The notes below the pieces were generated by a model. It saw only the letters and a program-made list of their open reading frames with translations, was not told the DNA's origin and did no database searches. Positions 1 to 7,543 of a stretch of DNA of 64,000 nucleotides are shown in pieces. How positions within the stretch are numbered: the first letter of the stretch is position 1; each line of letters begins with the position of its first letter. Made by a program: the position numbers and the translations under genes. The DNA is from Paenibacillus tyrphae. GTDB taxonomy: Bacteria; Bacillota; Bacilli; Paenibacillales; NBRC-103111. The stretch lies in contig NZ_JAMZAW010000006.1 in the NCBI RefSeq assembly GCF_024158745.1, positions 1-64,000 of the forward strand, read 5' to 3'.

Positions 1-24
1 AAAAAGGATACATTAAAAAGTGTC

Positions 25-204
25 CTAAGTAATGCTATCGGAGGATAATTGCATGCTCTGTGCTAAAAAATTGAACCCATCTTTAGACATTTGGATTCTT
101 TGATATGTAACTCCAGTTATCTTTACTTTCTCTACTAATCCAAAGCTCATTAAGTAAAAAGGAAATTTAAAAATAATATGTGGATGAAACAAGTACCTGC
201 TCAT
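25..204 (-). CDS. small hypothetical protein, 59 aa
   Basis: An open frame of 59 codons on the minus strand starts with ATG at 204 and ends with TAG at 25-27. A purine-rich AAAGGTGG lies 6 to 7 bases upstream of the ATG, a good ribosome binding site, which is the main reason to take it as real. The product has no motif I recognise and no membrane segment. It is divergent from the HNH gene at 659, and both lie in AT-rich island DNA. The frame is complete within the window. Chance occurrence is possible because the region is AT-rich and the frame is short. Confidence 0.4.
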   Translation of the reverse strand: MSRYLFHPHIIFKFPFYLMSFGLVEKVKITGVTYQRIQMSKDGFNFLAQSMQLSSDSIT

Positions 205-646
205 TGAATTGCCACCTTTTTTCCTTTAAACATAGCACTTTGTCGAAAAAAATTATCAATATTTTTCCGGAATGTGAAGGATGATGCAACAAATAATCGG
301 TTTAGAACGTATAGCCTTGTAATATAGAGTGGCGATCATGCGTTCGATAATTGATTAGAGAAAAAATTGAAAAATTAATGTAATTTGGTTTTTTTTACTT
401 GAAAATAAGAGAGAGAGAATTTTGCGCTCGCATTTTCCGAAATATAAAAATTATTCCAGAAACTATTCGTGATAACATGTGGAAACTATTTTTGTTTGTT
501 TAAATTAATTGACAGAAGATAGACTAACTAAAGACGGCAATATGTCTTGGGTTCTATTTTCTGTTTTTTTCTACCTTTTTCGACTTCTGTCTTATGAAAT
601 ATGTGGTATAATTTTACTATTAAGACAATTTGAAAACTAAGACTAT
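205..646. other. AT-rich intergenic region, divergent promoters expected
   Basis: About 440 bases without a convincing gene, between the divergent small gene on the minus strand and the HNH gene. It contains poly-T and poly-A tracts. A TATAAT hexamer at 607-612 is well placed to serve the HNH gene, with only weak matches to a -35 box (TTCGAC at 579-584 is too far upstream). A TTGACA at 509-514 has no good partner at 17 bases. No hairpin stood out. Confidence 0.4.
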
Positions 647-658
647 AGAGGGAAAGAT

Positions 659-1636
659 ATGACATTTCTTGAGAAATGGCTCTATATTATCCGCAACTGT
701 TCGTTTGACAATAGTTATAAAGCAGCATGGGCCAAGGCAATCACCGAAATTGCAGTTGAATATGATTCTCACCAACTAATTGGAAGAACAATGCAAATTG
801 GACTTGAAGACATTGCTAAGAAGGTGATTAGATACTACTTCGAGCAAACGATCTTTTTTGATTTAAAGCAAAGCCCCAACCCTAATAAGCCGCCGAAGAT
901 CGTATCCTTAGTGAAGGAGTTAATTGTTGAGTACCAGAAAGTAACTCAAAGCGCTCAACCGGTTAAATGGTTTCGGTCTAACATTGAGGTAATTTGTAAG
1001 ATGCAGTATGAAAAAACGGTAAAACAAGTGAAAACAGCTTTGAAAGCTGATGTAAGTTACCGATTTCTGACTGTTGAAGGAAAAGTGGTTGACGATGTTT
1101 ACAATTACGAACGGAACGCAGATTTCTTATATATAGCTACTGATAATATGAAAGAGCTGAAAGAAAATAGTTTAATCGTATTTGACGCGATCAATTACAG
1201 ATGGTCGCAAATGCTTGAAAATTTCAATCATTCGCCGCGCATATGCAAGAAGGTAAAGATTATTGATGAAGATAAAGTCAGGCGTAAACCATTGACTAAA
1301 TATTTTCAACTTATTGCCGCAGAAAACCCAGACCATATTTGTTTTCACTGTGGGAATAAAATCATTGATGGGACTCCCGCTATTGACCATGTAATTCCTT
1401 GGTCGTATTTATATAGCGATGACTTATGGAATTTGGTCTATTCTCACCAAACCTGCAACTCAAGCAAATCAAATGTCATTCCAAGCGAAACAACGATACA
1501 GAGACTGGAAGAAAGAAATTCAAGGTTGCTCGCCATATTTATAAACCAGGGACAAACAAATAAGCATGTTTCAGAGCTTGATATGGCTATTAACAATGGC
1601 CTAGTCAGAAAGTTTTGGATCTCATGCCAAGGGTAG
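659..1636 (+). CDS. HNH endonuclease domain protein
   Basis: A 325-residue protein whose C-terminal third carries an HNH (beta-beta-alpha metal) nuclease signature: Cys228-x2-Cys231, then Asp243-His244 in the string DHVIPWS, then an Asn and finally HxxCN near residue 265. The two CxxC/HxxC pairs would bind structural zinc, and the DH pair with the later Asn and His would form the metal-dependent cleavage site. The N-terminal 220 residues match nothing I recognise and may set target or partner specificity. The ATG has GAGGGA five bases upstream, and a TATAAT lies at 607-612. The gene sits 19 bases before a MazG-like hydrolase in the same direction, so the two are probably co-transcribed. Such stand-alone HNH proteins occur in restriction, phage and toxin contexts; the accessory island favours a defence or mobile role, but this is inference. 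Confidence 0.75.
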   Translation: MTFLEKWLYIIRNCSFDNSYKAAWAKAITEIAVEYDSHQLIGRTMQIGLEDIAKKVIRYYFEQTIFFDLKQSPNPNKPPKIVSLVKELIVEYQKVTQSAQPVKWFRSNIEVICKMQYEKTVKQVKTALKADVSYRFLTVEGKVVDDVYNYERNADFLYIATDNMKELKENSLIVFDAINYRWSQMLENFNHSPRICKKVKIIDEDKVRRKPLTKYFQLIAAENPDHICFHCGNKIIDGTPAIDHVIPWSYLYSDDLWNLVYSHQTCNSSKSNVIPSETTIQRLEERNSRLLAIFINQGQTNKHVSELDMAINNGLVRKFWISCQG

Positions 1637-1655
1637 TCAGAGAGGAGAACGTAGG

Positions 1656-1973
1656 ATGATTGTTTATAACAAGTTGGTAAGAGACAAGATACCGCAGATC
1701 ATTGAAGCGTCAGGGAAACAAGCTGAAATTAGAGTTTTGGATGATGCCGAATACAAGAGAATGTTGAGTATTAAGCTTCAAGAGGAGCTCGATGAATTTA
1801 TTGAGGCTGGGGAAGCTGAGCAAATAACGGAATTGGCTGATTTGGTTGAGGTTGTTTATGCAATATTAGAGCAAAAGGGGATCAGTATAGAGGAGTTCGA
1901 ACGAATAAGGCAGGAGAAGAAAGAGAAGCGCGGTGGATTTGGGGACAGGATACTGCTTGTTAATGTTGAGTAA
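1656..1973 (+). CDS. MazG/phosphoribosyl-ATP pyrophosphohydrolase-like protein
   Basis: A 105-residue protein opening with the string YNKLVRDKIP, the hallmark of a family of small all-alpha NTP pyrophosphohydrolases related to MazG and HisE. The expected metal-binding acidic clusters are visible: LQEELDEF near residues 42-49 and ELADLVEVVYAI near 58-70 (ExxD type). These enzymes hydrolyse nucleoside triphosphates to monophosphate and pyrophosphate, often on damaged or modified nucleotides. This is not the histidine-pathway HisE, because there is no his gene nearby and the short KLVRDKIP version is normally an orphan. It follows the HNH gene by 19 bases with GAGAGGAG upstream of its ATG. In an island setting it could alter nucleotide pools during phage infection; that role is speculation. 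Confidence 0.75.
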   Translation: MIVYNKLVRDKIPQIIEASGKQAEIRVLDDAEYKRMLSIKLQEELDEFIEAGEAEQITELADLVEVVYAILEQKGISIEEFERIRQEKKEKRGGFGDRILLVNVE

Positions 1974-2074
1974 CCTGTAAGGTTTTACATGGAAAGAGGA
2001 TAAACTTTTCCGTTGGAGTGGAGCTGGATTTATCTTGAGCAATAAAAGTCTGAATTTATGGAGGGAATTGTATC

Positions 2075-2254
2075 ATGTCAGATAGTAGTTACGTTCACGA
2101 ATGTTCATGCGGTCGTAAATGGAAAGTCACCAAACATAGAATTGCAATGAGAGACAAAGATAGTGAAAGATGCGACTGTGGCGCAGTTATTGTTAGTTGG
2201 AATGGTGGCGTTATGTATAATGCAAAATTGATTGAAGATACCAAGAAGCAATAA
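2075..2254 (+). CDS. small protein with two CxC zinc-ribbon-like pairs
   Basis: A 59-codon frame beginning with ATG at 2075, preceded by GGAGGG about eight bases upstream, and ending at TAA 2252-2254. It has two Cys-x-Cys pairs (CSC near residue 10 and CDC near residue 33) about 20 residues apart, spacing typical of a one-knuckle zinc ribbon. Between them is a basic stretch. I do not recognise the family. It is the first of a run of short, unrelated genes separated by similar spacers; the spacer after its stop starts AATAAAAC and contains TTTCATG. It may be an accessory cassette gene, but no function can be given. Confidence 0.5.
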   Translation: MSDSSYVHECSCGRKWKVTKHRIAMRDKDSERCDCGAVIVSWNGGVMYNAKLIEDTKKQ

Positions 2255-2277
2255 TAAAACACGGATTTCATGAGGAG
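2253..2277 (+). repeat. recurring cassette spacer, copy 1
   Basis: AATAAAAC directly at the preceding stop codon, then ACGGATTTCATGAGGAG. The pattern AATAAAA, five to seven bases, (A/G)(A/G)TTTCATG and a G-rich ribosome binding site recurs at 2554-2573, 3232-3259 and 4425-4452, each time between different small genes. Confidence 0.5.
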
Positions 2278-2284
2278 ATGAAAG

Positions 2285-2554
2285 TTGATGCATAAAGAAA
2301 TTGCTCAGTGGCTTTACGATAAAATCATTTCTGAAGGTGGAGTTTATCAACTTGAAGCCGTACATGAGATATCTGAGAAATTTGGAGAAAAATATACTTA
2401 CTACAATGACAATGGCAATCTTGCGATTGACAAAAAAATAACAAGGGAATTTCGTAAAATTAATCAAGGGGAAATTGTTTGGGATCGCGAAGAATACCGT
2501 TGGTTATATATTGGTGACGAAGAAGAAACGAAAAAAGCTATCGACAGATTGTAA
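2285..2554 (+). CDS. hypothetical protein, 89 aa (winged-helix-like, possibly DUF6953)
   Basis: An 89-residue protein that can start at TTG 2285 or ATG 2288. GAGGAG at about 2272-2277 supports either, with the ATG slightly more likely. The order of segments (HKEIAQWLYDKI helix, a turn with YQLEAVHEI, a second helix, and a terminal VWDREEYRWL strand pair) resembles short winged-helix proteins and reminds me of DUF6953, though I cannot confirm this. It is flanked on both sides by the recurring AATAAAAC...TTTCATG spacer, which suggests it is one unit of an exchangeable gene array. It has no signal peptide or transmembrane segment, so it should be cytoplasmic. Confidence 0.55.
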   Translation: MMHKEIAQWLYDKIISEGGVYQLEAVHEISEKFGEKYTYYNDNGNLAIDKKITREFRKINQGEIVWDREEYRWLYIGDEEETKKAIDRL

Positions 2555-2573
2555 ATAAAACGGAGATTTCATG
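2554..2573 (+). repeat. recurring cassette spacer, copy 2
   Basis: AATAAAAC overlaps the end of the preceding gene and is followed by GGAGATTTCATG. It matches copy 1 in order and spacing, although the genes on either side are unrelated. Confidence 0.5.
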
Positions 2574-2618
2574 AACTGAATTGACAGCGAATGAAAACTG
2601 CTAAGGAGATGAATATAG

Positions 2619-3146
2619 TTGAACACAAGAGAAGAAGCCGTTAAAGGTATTTTGGACTTCTTGCAATCTGATAAAAGGTCACTGCTTCTTACTGGCACTC
2701 ATCAATATGAAAAACACAGATTGATTATGCACATTTTAAAAGAATACATATCAGACAGGTCGAAAGTTCTATTTCGTGCAAATTATATGCAAAACATCGG
2801 TTCGTTTTTCGATGAACACTCAAAGGATTTCAAAACAGGAATAGGTTATAAACTTGGGATACATACTTTATATTTCGACAGTATCAAAAAGACGAGTTGG
2901 AATAACACTGGAATGGAATATGATTTTGCTATCTTATATCCTCTTGACAATGTACTTAAAAGTAAGCAGCGGATCGAGATACTTGATGACTTATTTGAAA
3001 CAAGAACCATCAATAAGTTGTTTTTGGTATCTTGGACTGATAATTTGTCCTATGATTACTCCGAACTAAAAGATTATTATGATCAGCATGTTGTTTTCGA
3101 TGTGTTAGAAGAAAATCTTGAATACCACCAACGATTAGACATTTGA
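2619..3146 (+). CDS. hypothetical protein, 175 aa, possible degenerate P-loop protein
   Basis: A 175-residue protein starting at TTG 2619, with AAGGAG at 2603-2608 giving good spacing; no usable in-frame ATG lies nearby. Residues near 18-30 read LLLTGTHQYEKHRL, where a beta strand followed by TGxxxxxK recalls a nucleotide-binding loop with missing glycines. Near residue 110 a hydrophobic strand ending in DFAILYPLDN recalls a Walker B position. This could be a decayed P-loop NTPase fold or a member of an immunity/phage-associated family; I do not recognise it. It lies in the small-gene array and its stop overlaps a short 29-codon frame. Confidence 0.45.
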   Translation: MNTREEAVKGILDFLQSDKRSLLLTGTHQYEKHRLIMHILKEYISDRSKVLFRANYMQNIGSFFDEHSKDFKTGIGYKLGIHTLYFDSIKKTSWNNTGMEYDFAILYPLDNVLKSKQRIEILDDLFETRTINKLFLVSWTDNLSYDYSELKDYYDQHVVFDVLEENLEYHQRLDI

Positions 3147-3232
3147 CTAACACGGAGTATACGGTTATATGCGATGATGATCATCCGACCATGGCAATCG
3201 ACAGTTCCGAACTGTTGGATTATGTGAAGTGA
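3143..3232 (+). pseudogene. 29-codon fragment, possible C-terminal gene remnant
   Basis: A 29-codon frame from TTG 3143 (overlapping the preceding TGA) to TGA 3230-3232. It reads like the C-terminal tail of a larger protein, with acidic CDDDHPTM followed by IDSSELLDYV. It has no ribosome binding site of its own and precedes another copy of the recurring spacer. I take it as a remnant left by recombination in the small-gene array; a translationally coupled microprotein is the alternative. Confidence 0.25.
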
Positions 3233-3259
3233 ATAAAAGATTGGTTTCATGAGGGGGAG
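3232..3259 (+). repeat. recurring cassette spacer, copy 3
   Basis: AATAAAAG at the stop of the preceding fragment, followed by ATTGGTTTCATGAGGGGGAG, which also supplies the ribosome binding site of the next small gene. Confidence 0.5.
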
Positions 3260-3264
3260 AATCA

Positions 3265-3456
3265 ATGGAGAGATTATATGAAGTTAAGTATAGAATAGTA
3301 AAGAGTTTTACTATGAGAATATGGACTGAAGAAAATGATGAATTAAATCTTAGAAAAATTATCAAAGAACGAATATGTAGAACTAATGAAGTTGATATTG
3401 AGAAAATAAAAATCATTTCAATTAAAGATGTGACTGTAACGACAGAATCCGAATAA
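3265..3456 (+). CDS. small hypothetical protein, 63 aa
   Basis: A 63-residue protein starting at ATG 3265 after a strong GAGGGGGAG. Its layout suggests strand, helix, strand: VKYRIVKSFTMRIWTEE, then a charged helix with an ERICRTNE string, then KIKIISIKDVTV. That is the size and pattern of small alpha/beta proteins found in immunity or phage loci, but I cannot name the family. It has no Cys pairs or membrane segment. The stop codon lies in another AATAAAA string. Confidence 0.45.
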   Translation: MERLYEVKYRIVKSFTMRIWTEENDELNLRKIIKERICRTNEVDIEKIKIISIKDVTVTTESE

Positions 3457-3539
3457 AATACTAGTTTTAAAGTGAAATGAATGACCCCTCGGACTACTAG
3501 GCTTGGATTTTTCCACACCACAGAAGGGAAGACCCACTT

Positions 3540-3855
3540 TTGAAAAAATGGATATGTTTCGGTTTTTGCTTAGGGATTAATATTGTATCAGGTTTCATTT
3601 TTTTACCACTTCCTTCCTGCCTTTTATGTGATGACGATAGATGTTTTTACTGTTAATCCAACTAATCCATTAAACTTAGGTAATCTTTATATGACCATAT
3701 ACCCCTTATCATTTTTAGTCTCGTTTAGCTGTTGGAATGCATACCAAAAAGGAAAATTTAAGCAAGCTTATATACTTGCAGCTCTTCCTATTTTTTGGCT
3801 CACACCTATTTTTTTGTTTATCTTTGTTTATGCAATTTTTGATTCAATCTTTTAA
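3540..3855 (+). pseudogene. three-helix membrane protein gene split by a frameshift in a T7 run
   Basis: Reading from TTG 3540, preceded by AAGGGAAG at good spacing, gives a signal-like start MKKWICFGFCLGIN followed by a hydrophobic stretch. That frame is lost at a run of seven T at 3598-3604. The downstream frame, which can also be read from a TTG at 3583 without a ribosome binding site, continues with two more hydrophobic segments and ends at 3855. Removing one T joins both parts into a plausible protein of about 104 residues with three membrane segments and a cytoplasmic YQKGKFKQA turn. It is either a frameshifted gene or a homopolymer sequencing error. Function unknown. Confidence 0.5.
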
Positions 3856-3892
3856 ATTTATGACTGAATAAGATAAACGGGGTGTTATGTTT

Positions 3893-4420
3893 ATGAGCGA
3901 ATTTAGTGAGAGTTATCATTTGAAAACGAAAAAACAAGAAGATGTTGTTGAATTACTAAAAAAAGCAGAGAAAAAAGGTTATGTTTTTGAGGAAGCTAAT
4001 GGGTGGGTTACATTTGTTTGCAATGGAAACCAATTTCAAGTTGATGAAGAGATTGTTTCACACAATCAGGGAATCTTACTGCATTATATCTATGCTGGAG
4101 ATCACTGTTGGGAGTTGAAGATATTTAAAAAGAATGTACTAGTATTTGATTATAAATGTGAGTGGACAGATGAAATATATATTGAAAAAAATCTATACGA
4201 TATCAACGTCATAAAAGAATTGGTTCTACATCCAGAAGTCTTAGTTGATGACATCGAAGCTATTTTTATAAATGAACATGAAGATGTAATTTTTGGCAAG
4301 ATTCCTCCTGCACATCAATTTTCTAACTTAATTGGCTTAGTAAATGTAGATTGGGTTTCTTTTGATTATTTAGAGGGTCGTGAATTGGAGGATGGCATAT
4401 TTACTGTAAATAATACTTGA
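3893..4420 (+). CDS. hypothetical acidic protein, possible immunity-type protein
   Basis: About 175 residues, acidic, cytoplasmic, with no recognised domain. Two ATGs are available, at 3887 and 3893; GGGGTG at 3879-3884 is only two bases from the first and eight from the second, so I choose 3893. The protein alternates short amphipathic strands with loops rich in Asp and Glu and contains a single-domain run such as HCWELKIFKKNVLVFDY. Acidic, family-poor proteins of 120-180 residues in tandem with unrelated neighbours are typical of immunity genes from polymorphic-toxin loci, but there is no toxin in view. The gene ends just before another copy of the recurring spacer. Confidence 0.5.
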   Translation: MSEFSESYHLKTKKQEDVVELLKKAEKKGYVFEEANGWVTFVCNGNQFQVDEEIVSHNQGILLHYIYAGDHCWELKIFKKNVLVFDYKCEWTDEIYIEKNLYDINVIKELVLHPEVLVDDIEAIFINEHEDVIFGKIPPAHQFSNLIGLVNVDWVSFDYLEGRELEDGIFTVNNT

Positions 4421-4424
4421 ATAT

Positions 4425-4452
4425 AATAAAAGGTCAATTTCATGGTAAGGGG
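4425..4452 (+). repeat. recurring cassette spacer, copy 4
   Basis: AATAAAAG a few bases after the preceding stop codon, followed by GTCAATTTCATGGTAAGGGG. Same order of elements as the other three copies, again upstream of an unrelated small gene. Confidence 0.5.
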
Positions 4453-4461
4453 ATACGTTAA

Positions 4462-4736
4462 ATGAATGATTTTACAACCTTCGAGCATTTTATGGCAATG
4501 TATTACATGAACTATAATGAAGCTCCTACTCTAGCAAATCTTATTACACATATTCAACTTTACAAGACAATGAAAGGTGATACCTTAACTGACGAAGTAA
4601 TTGAGCAAATAAAAAAACTTAAAGAACCAAATTCTCTTCAGAATTAAACCAGATATTGGATGATTACGGACATGAGATTTCGATAGAGGGATTTCGAGAA
4701 TTGATTGATCCCTTTGTAAATGCGTTAAGTTCGTAG
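4462..4736 (+). pseudogene. small hypothetical gene, probably frameshifted near its middle
   Basis: From ATG 4462 the frame is open for 61 codons and stops at 4647. Immediately downstream, in another frame, a protein-like stretch beginning SSELNQILDDYGHE runs to TAG 4734-4736. Removing one CT from the TCTCT at about 4631-4635 joins the two into a protein of roughly 91 residues rich in helices, so the gene looks broken by a dinucleotide duplication. The first part contains MAMYYMNYNEAPTLANL, which I do not recognise. If the short form is real it is a 61-residue protein and the second part is debris. Confidence 0.4.
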
Positions 4737-4769
4737 ATATACGTTCTTATAGGGAGCGACAAAAACTTT

Positions 4770-5204
4770 ATGATATCACAATATAGTTCTAATCATACAC
4801 ACATTACAGGGGACTTTGGAGAATATTTAATGATGTACTGGTTCTCCAAAAACGGCTACGAATGTGTTCTTGTGCGTCATGTTGGGATTGATATTATCGC
4901 AAGTAAGAATGATGAACGAATTGGGATTTCAGTAAAAAGCAGAAGTAGAAAAGAAGGAGCAAAAAATTTTAAGTACCTTTATCTGTCATTGAAAAATACG
5001 CTTCTTCGCCGTTATAAATGCGAACATCTGTCAATACTGGAAATTAAAAGCCCAGTAGAGGACGAGGTGTTTTCATATGTTTGCAGCAAATTTAAAGGAA
5101 GGCCAACTCGAGTATCTGCTTCACATTCCGGAGCCGTGGTATATCGATCGCGTCGATTTCAGTCTGGAGGCCAAACAGTTAGACGTGTATGTCAAGTTTC
5201 GTAA
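4770..5204 (+). pseudogene. PD-(D/E)XK nuclease-like gene, 3' end replaced by an IS fragment
   Basis: The first 100 residues show the core of a restriction-endonuclease-like fold: GDFGE with Glu18, a hydrophobic helix, HVGIDIIA with Asp41, and ISVKSR with Lys56, matching the E...D...(x)xK order of PD-(D/E)XK enzymes. From about position 5060-5077 the reading becomes a basic, Ser/Arg-rich string, because the same DNA encodes, in another frame, the N terminus of an ISL3-type transposase. The nuclease therefore lost its natural C terminus. AGGGAG lies 13 bases before the ATG, a slightly long spacing. A function in defence or DNA processing is inferred only from the fold. Confidence 0.6.
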
Positions 5205-5481
5205 AAGAGCCTTGTTCCCTTGCTCGAATTGTGGGGCGCCGGACCAACCCGTTCGGGATATCGCCAATCATGATCGCACATGGCGTCATTTCAACTTCTT
5301 CGAATATCTGAGTTGCATTCATGCTGAGCTTCCCAGAACGAATTGCGGCAAGTGCGATACCATTACCCGAGTAAACTTACCGTGGGCCTTTCGGGTCATT
5401 GAAACGATCGGTACGGTTCATGATGGCCCTATCGGTGAGAAGCTTGCGGACAAGGATTACATCTTAGTAAATGACCGATGA
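5077..5481 (+). mobile_element. truncated ISL3-family transposase (N-terminal part only)
   Basis: The frame starting at ATG 5077 encodes the characteristic N terminus of ISL3 transposases: NLKEGQLEYLLHIPEPWYI, then a zinc finger with FPCSNCG and later NCGKCD. Full-length proteins are about 400 residues; here homology ends near residue 105 (about 5390), and the last 30 codons to 5481 read as unrelated sequence. No DDE domain and no terminal inverted repeats were seen, so this is an inactive remnant. It is abutted downstream by a fragment of a different IS on the other strand. Confidence 0.75.
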
Positions 5482-5670
5482 GGTGTTCCAAGATAACAAG
5501 TAATATCCCGTATGACGTTCGAGGTTTCCACTTTCCTGTTCTTTAAGGAATGTGGGTTCACAAGCGTTACATTCTCTTTGATACGGGTTACAAAATACTG
5601 CTTCTCCGCGACATATTGATCAAAACGCTTGATCTTCCCGTAAACGGCTTGCCGAGTACCGGCAAATCTA
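5482..5670 (-). mobile_element. IS4-family transposase fragment
   Basis: Read on the minus strand, 5490-5670 encodes a string containing YGKIKRFDQYVAEKQYFVTR, then IKENVTLVNP and SNVIRDITCYLGT. This is the C-terminal DDE-adjacent region typical of IS4-family transposases (the KRFD...FVTR.K.N segment). Only about 60 codons remain, with no start and no complete catalytic triad. On the plus strand the same DNA carries a spurious 90-codon frame with a P-loop-like GLPSTGKST string, which I reject. This and the ISL3 piece together mark a junction that has taken several insertions. Confidence 0.65.
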
Positions 5671-5864
5671 CGTCATCCGCAGCTTTAGCGAAGGAACCGT
5701 CGTATTTTTATCCTTTCTGGACTCAACGCGGTATTTTACATATATCACCTGTCAAAGGCGAGTTCAGATTCCCCCGAAATTTCGATACCCAATTTATTCG
5801 AGGAAAAATGAATCAAAAGTAACGGGTTCGTCATCATTCGACAATTTTTACAGAAATACTGCGG

Positions 5865-5870
5865 TATAAT
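5865..5870 (+). promoter_or_regulatory. -10 box of the three-gene conflict operon
   Basis: A perfect TATAAT at 5865-5870, with a TTTACA-like or TCGACA-like string upstream at non-ideal spacing. Transcription would begin near 5877-5880, just before or at an upstream ATG (5879). This supports translation from the ATG at 5906, which has AAGGA at 5891-5895, and gives a leader of about 28 bases. A leaderless start at 5879 is the alternative. Confidence 0.45.
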
Positions 5871-5905
5871 CGTATAAAATGTCTTATGTAAAGGAACTGA
5901 CTCTT

Positions 5906-7543
5906 ATGCATAGAATGCGGATAATGCAGGCTCTGTCTGAGCCTGTTGAAGCGGCTCCTGAGATCAATAGTGTTGTTGCTCGTGTGAAAACAGACCAAAC
6001 AGCGCTTCTAAAGGAAATTTTGTTGGCAGTAGAACCCGAAGAAATTGGTGGGAGAACGGCTTTGGCTGGTTTTTTCTATCAGTTTTTGGTGACAATTGAG
6101 TACATAATTGAGGTAATGGAAGGCAAATGGGACTTCGTATCTGTAGAGCTGCATGAAGATATTATAGTGGGAAAAGATAATGTAATTCGATTTGTTCAAG
6201 TCAAGACAAGTAGTGAGACAGATTTAAGAGTTAGTAAAACTGGCATCTACAATCGATCCCCTTATGAAAAAGATGGAAATATCCACAGATTGCCTGATAG
6301 TTGGGTTGACAAATTGCTCTTAAAAGCTCGTTACTTTCCTCAGGATCAGGGCTTTAACACTCAATTTGAGTTAATCACTAGTTTTGTTGTAACTCCTTCA
6401 CGAGATGTCGATGTTTCAACACACTGTAAAAATTATAATTTTAATAACAGGATTCCCATTAATGATCATTTGCTAGGTCGTTTGTCCAGTCAAATGTACG
6501 ATAAAAAAAACCAAAGTTCTTTTGATTATCCAGCAGTTTGTGGTGAGGAAATTAGTTCGCTTCTTTCCAGATTTAATATTTGCAAAAAAATAGATTTATT
6601 AGACAGCTATGATTTTGTCAGTCTACTTCTATACCGACTAAGTGAAAAACTTGAACCTGGAATACGGGTGTCTGTCGAAGACCTACAGTGGTTAATTGGT
6701 GCATTAATGGAAAAATGCCAAGCAATTGGCGATAACATGGTTCTATATATAGATAGAACAGAAGTAGAAGGAATCAGACAACAACTTCATGATAGAGCTA
6801 TGAAAACAGTTGGTGAGTCTGTTAGGAGACATAGCAGCATAGAAGTTGTTGATCGCGTGTTTGACCAATTGCTACATGAGATCCGATCTGTAAATTTATA
6901 TGAAGATTTAGAGCGTGAGGTTCACGCATATAAAGCCCACTTGATAGAGTGGGTAAGTGCAGGTGGAACGATTCGAAATTTACTAAATCGCTATCTAGAT
7001 GGAAGGAAATATTCTAACAAATATCGAGAAATAACTGAACATGATCAAATTACAAAACTACTCGAATTGTTTAATTCTGCATTACTTCTAATATTGATAA
7101 ATGAAGAAATGCTCCGTATATCATTAAAACATCAATCTTTGTTAGTAAAAGAAATGGGAACTCAGCTACTCTCATTTCTTAGTCTTAACCGAGGTGAAAC
7201 ATTAGATATTGCAGTTGATAAAGTACGTAGTATTTTTACAGATCCGGAATCGTCAGTTGATATACTTTTACATCCACCTTCAACAGTGCTTTTACAGGGT
7301 CGCTTTACTGGTCATAACGGTCCGTCAAGATCGGTTACGATTTGCGAGGAGAAGCCAGAATTATCGGAATTGCCGCAAGACGACTCACTAGTTAATCTTA
7401 AAATTGTACTCAACTTCCTCCCAGGGGGGAAATTGCTTGAACAGTATGACAATATTTACGTCTTCAACACTATGGAGGAGTTGAAAACACACTTAAAAGA
7501 TCTTTGGAGACAATTAAAGGAGGCTCCAGATGGAAGCTTATAA
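5906..7543 (+). CDS. DUF4297-like dsDNA nuclease, effector of an ABC-3C-type system
   Basis: A protein of about 545 residues from ATG 5906 (AAGGA ten bases upstream); an ATG at 5879 would add nine residues but has no ribosome binding site. Counting from 5879, the N-terminal region shows GFFYQFLVTIEY near 64-75, then VELHED at 89-94 and FVQVKTS at 105-111. This is the GFxYQ helix, acidic ED and QxK order of the DUF4297/Cap4-like branch of PD-(D/E)XK nucleases. The remaining 400 residues are mostly helical and would form the system-specific C-terminal region. The stop overlaps the next gene by 14 bases, so the three genes are translationally coupled. The likely role is DNA cleavage when the partner ATPase senses foreign DNA. 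The fold assignment rests on motifs, the system assignment on gene order. Confidence 0.65.
   Translation: MHRMRIMQALSEPVEAAPEINSVVARVKTDQTALLKEILLAVEPEEIGGRTALAGFFYQFLVTIEYIIEVMEGKWDFVSVELHEDIIVGKDNVIRFVQVKTSSETDLRVSKTGIYNRSPYEKDGNIHRLPDSWVDKLLLKARYFPQDQGFNTQFELITSFVVTPSRDVDVSTHCKNYNFNNRIPINDHLLGRLSSQMYDKKNQSSFDYPAVCGEEISSLLSRFNICKKIDLLDSYDFVSLLLYRLSEKLEPGIRVSVEDLQWLIGALMEKCQAIGDNMVLYIDRTEVEGIRQQLHDRAMKTVGESVRRHSSIEVVDRVFDQLLHEIRSVNLYEDLEREVHAYKAHLIEWVSAGGTIRNLLNRYLDGRKYSNKYREITEHDQITKLLELFNSALLLILINEEMLRISLKHQSLLVKEMGTQLLSFLSLNRGETLDIAVDKVRSIFTDPESSVDILLHPPSTVLLQGRFTGHNGPSRSVTICEEKPELSELPQDDSLVNLKIVLNFLPGGKLLEQYDNIYVFNTMEELKTHLKDLWRQLKEAPDGSL

Noticed and set aside
5550..5822. 90-codon plus-strand frame with a GLPSTGKST string resembling a P-loop
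   Set aside because: The opposite strand carries clear IS4-family transposase sequence; the P-loop-like string is coincidental and no nucleotide-binding fold follows.
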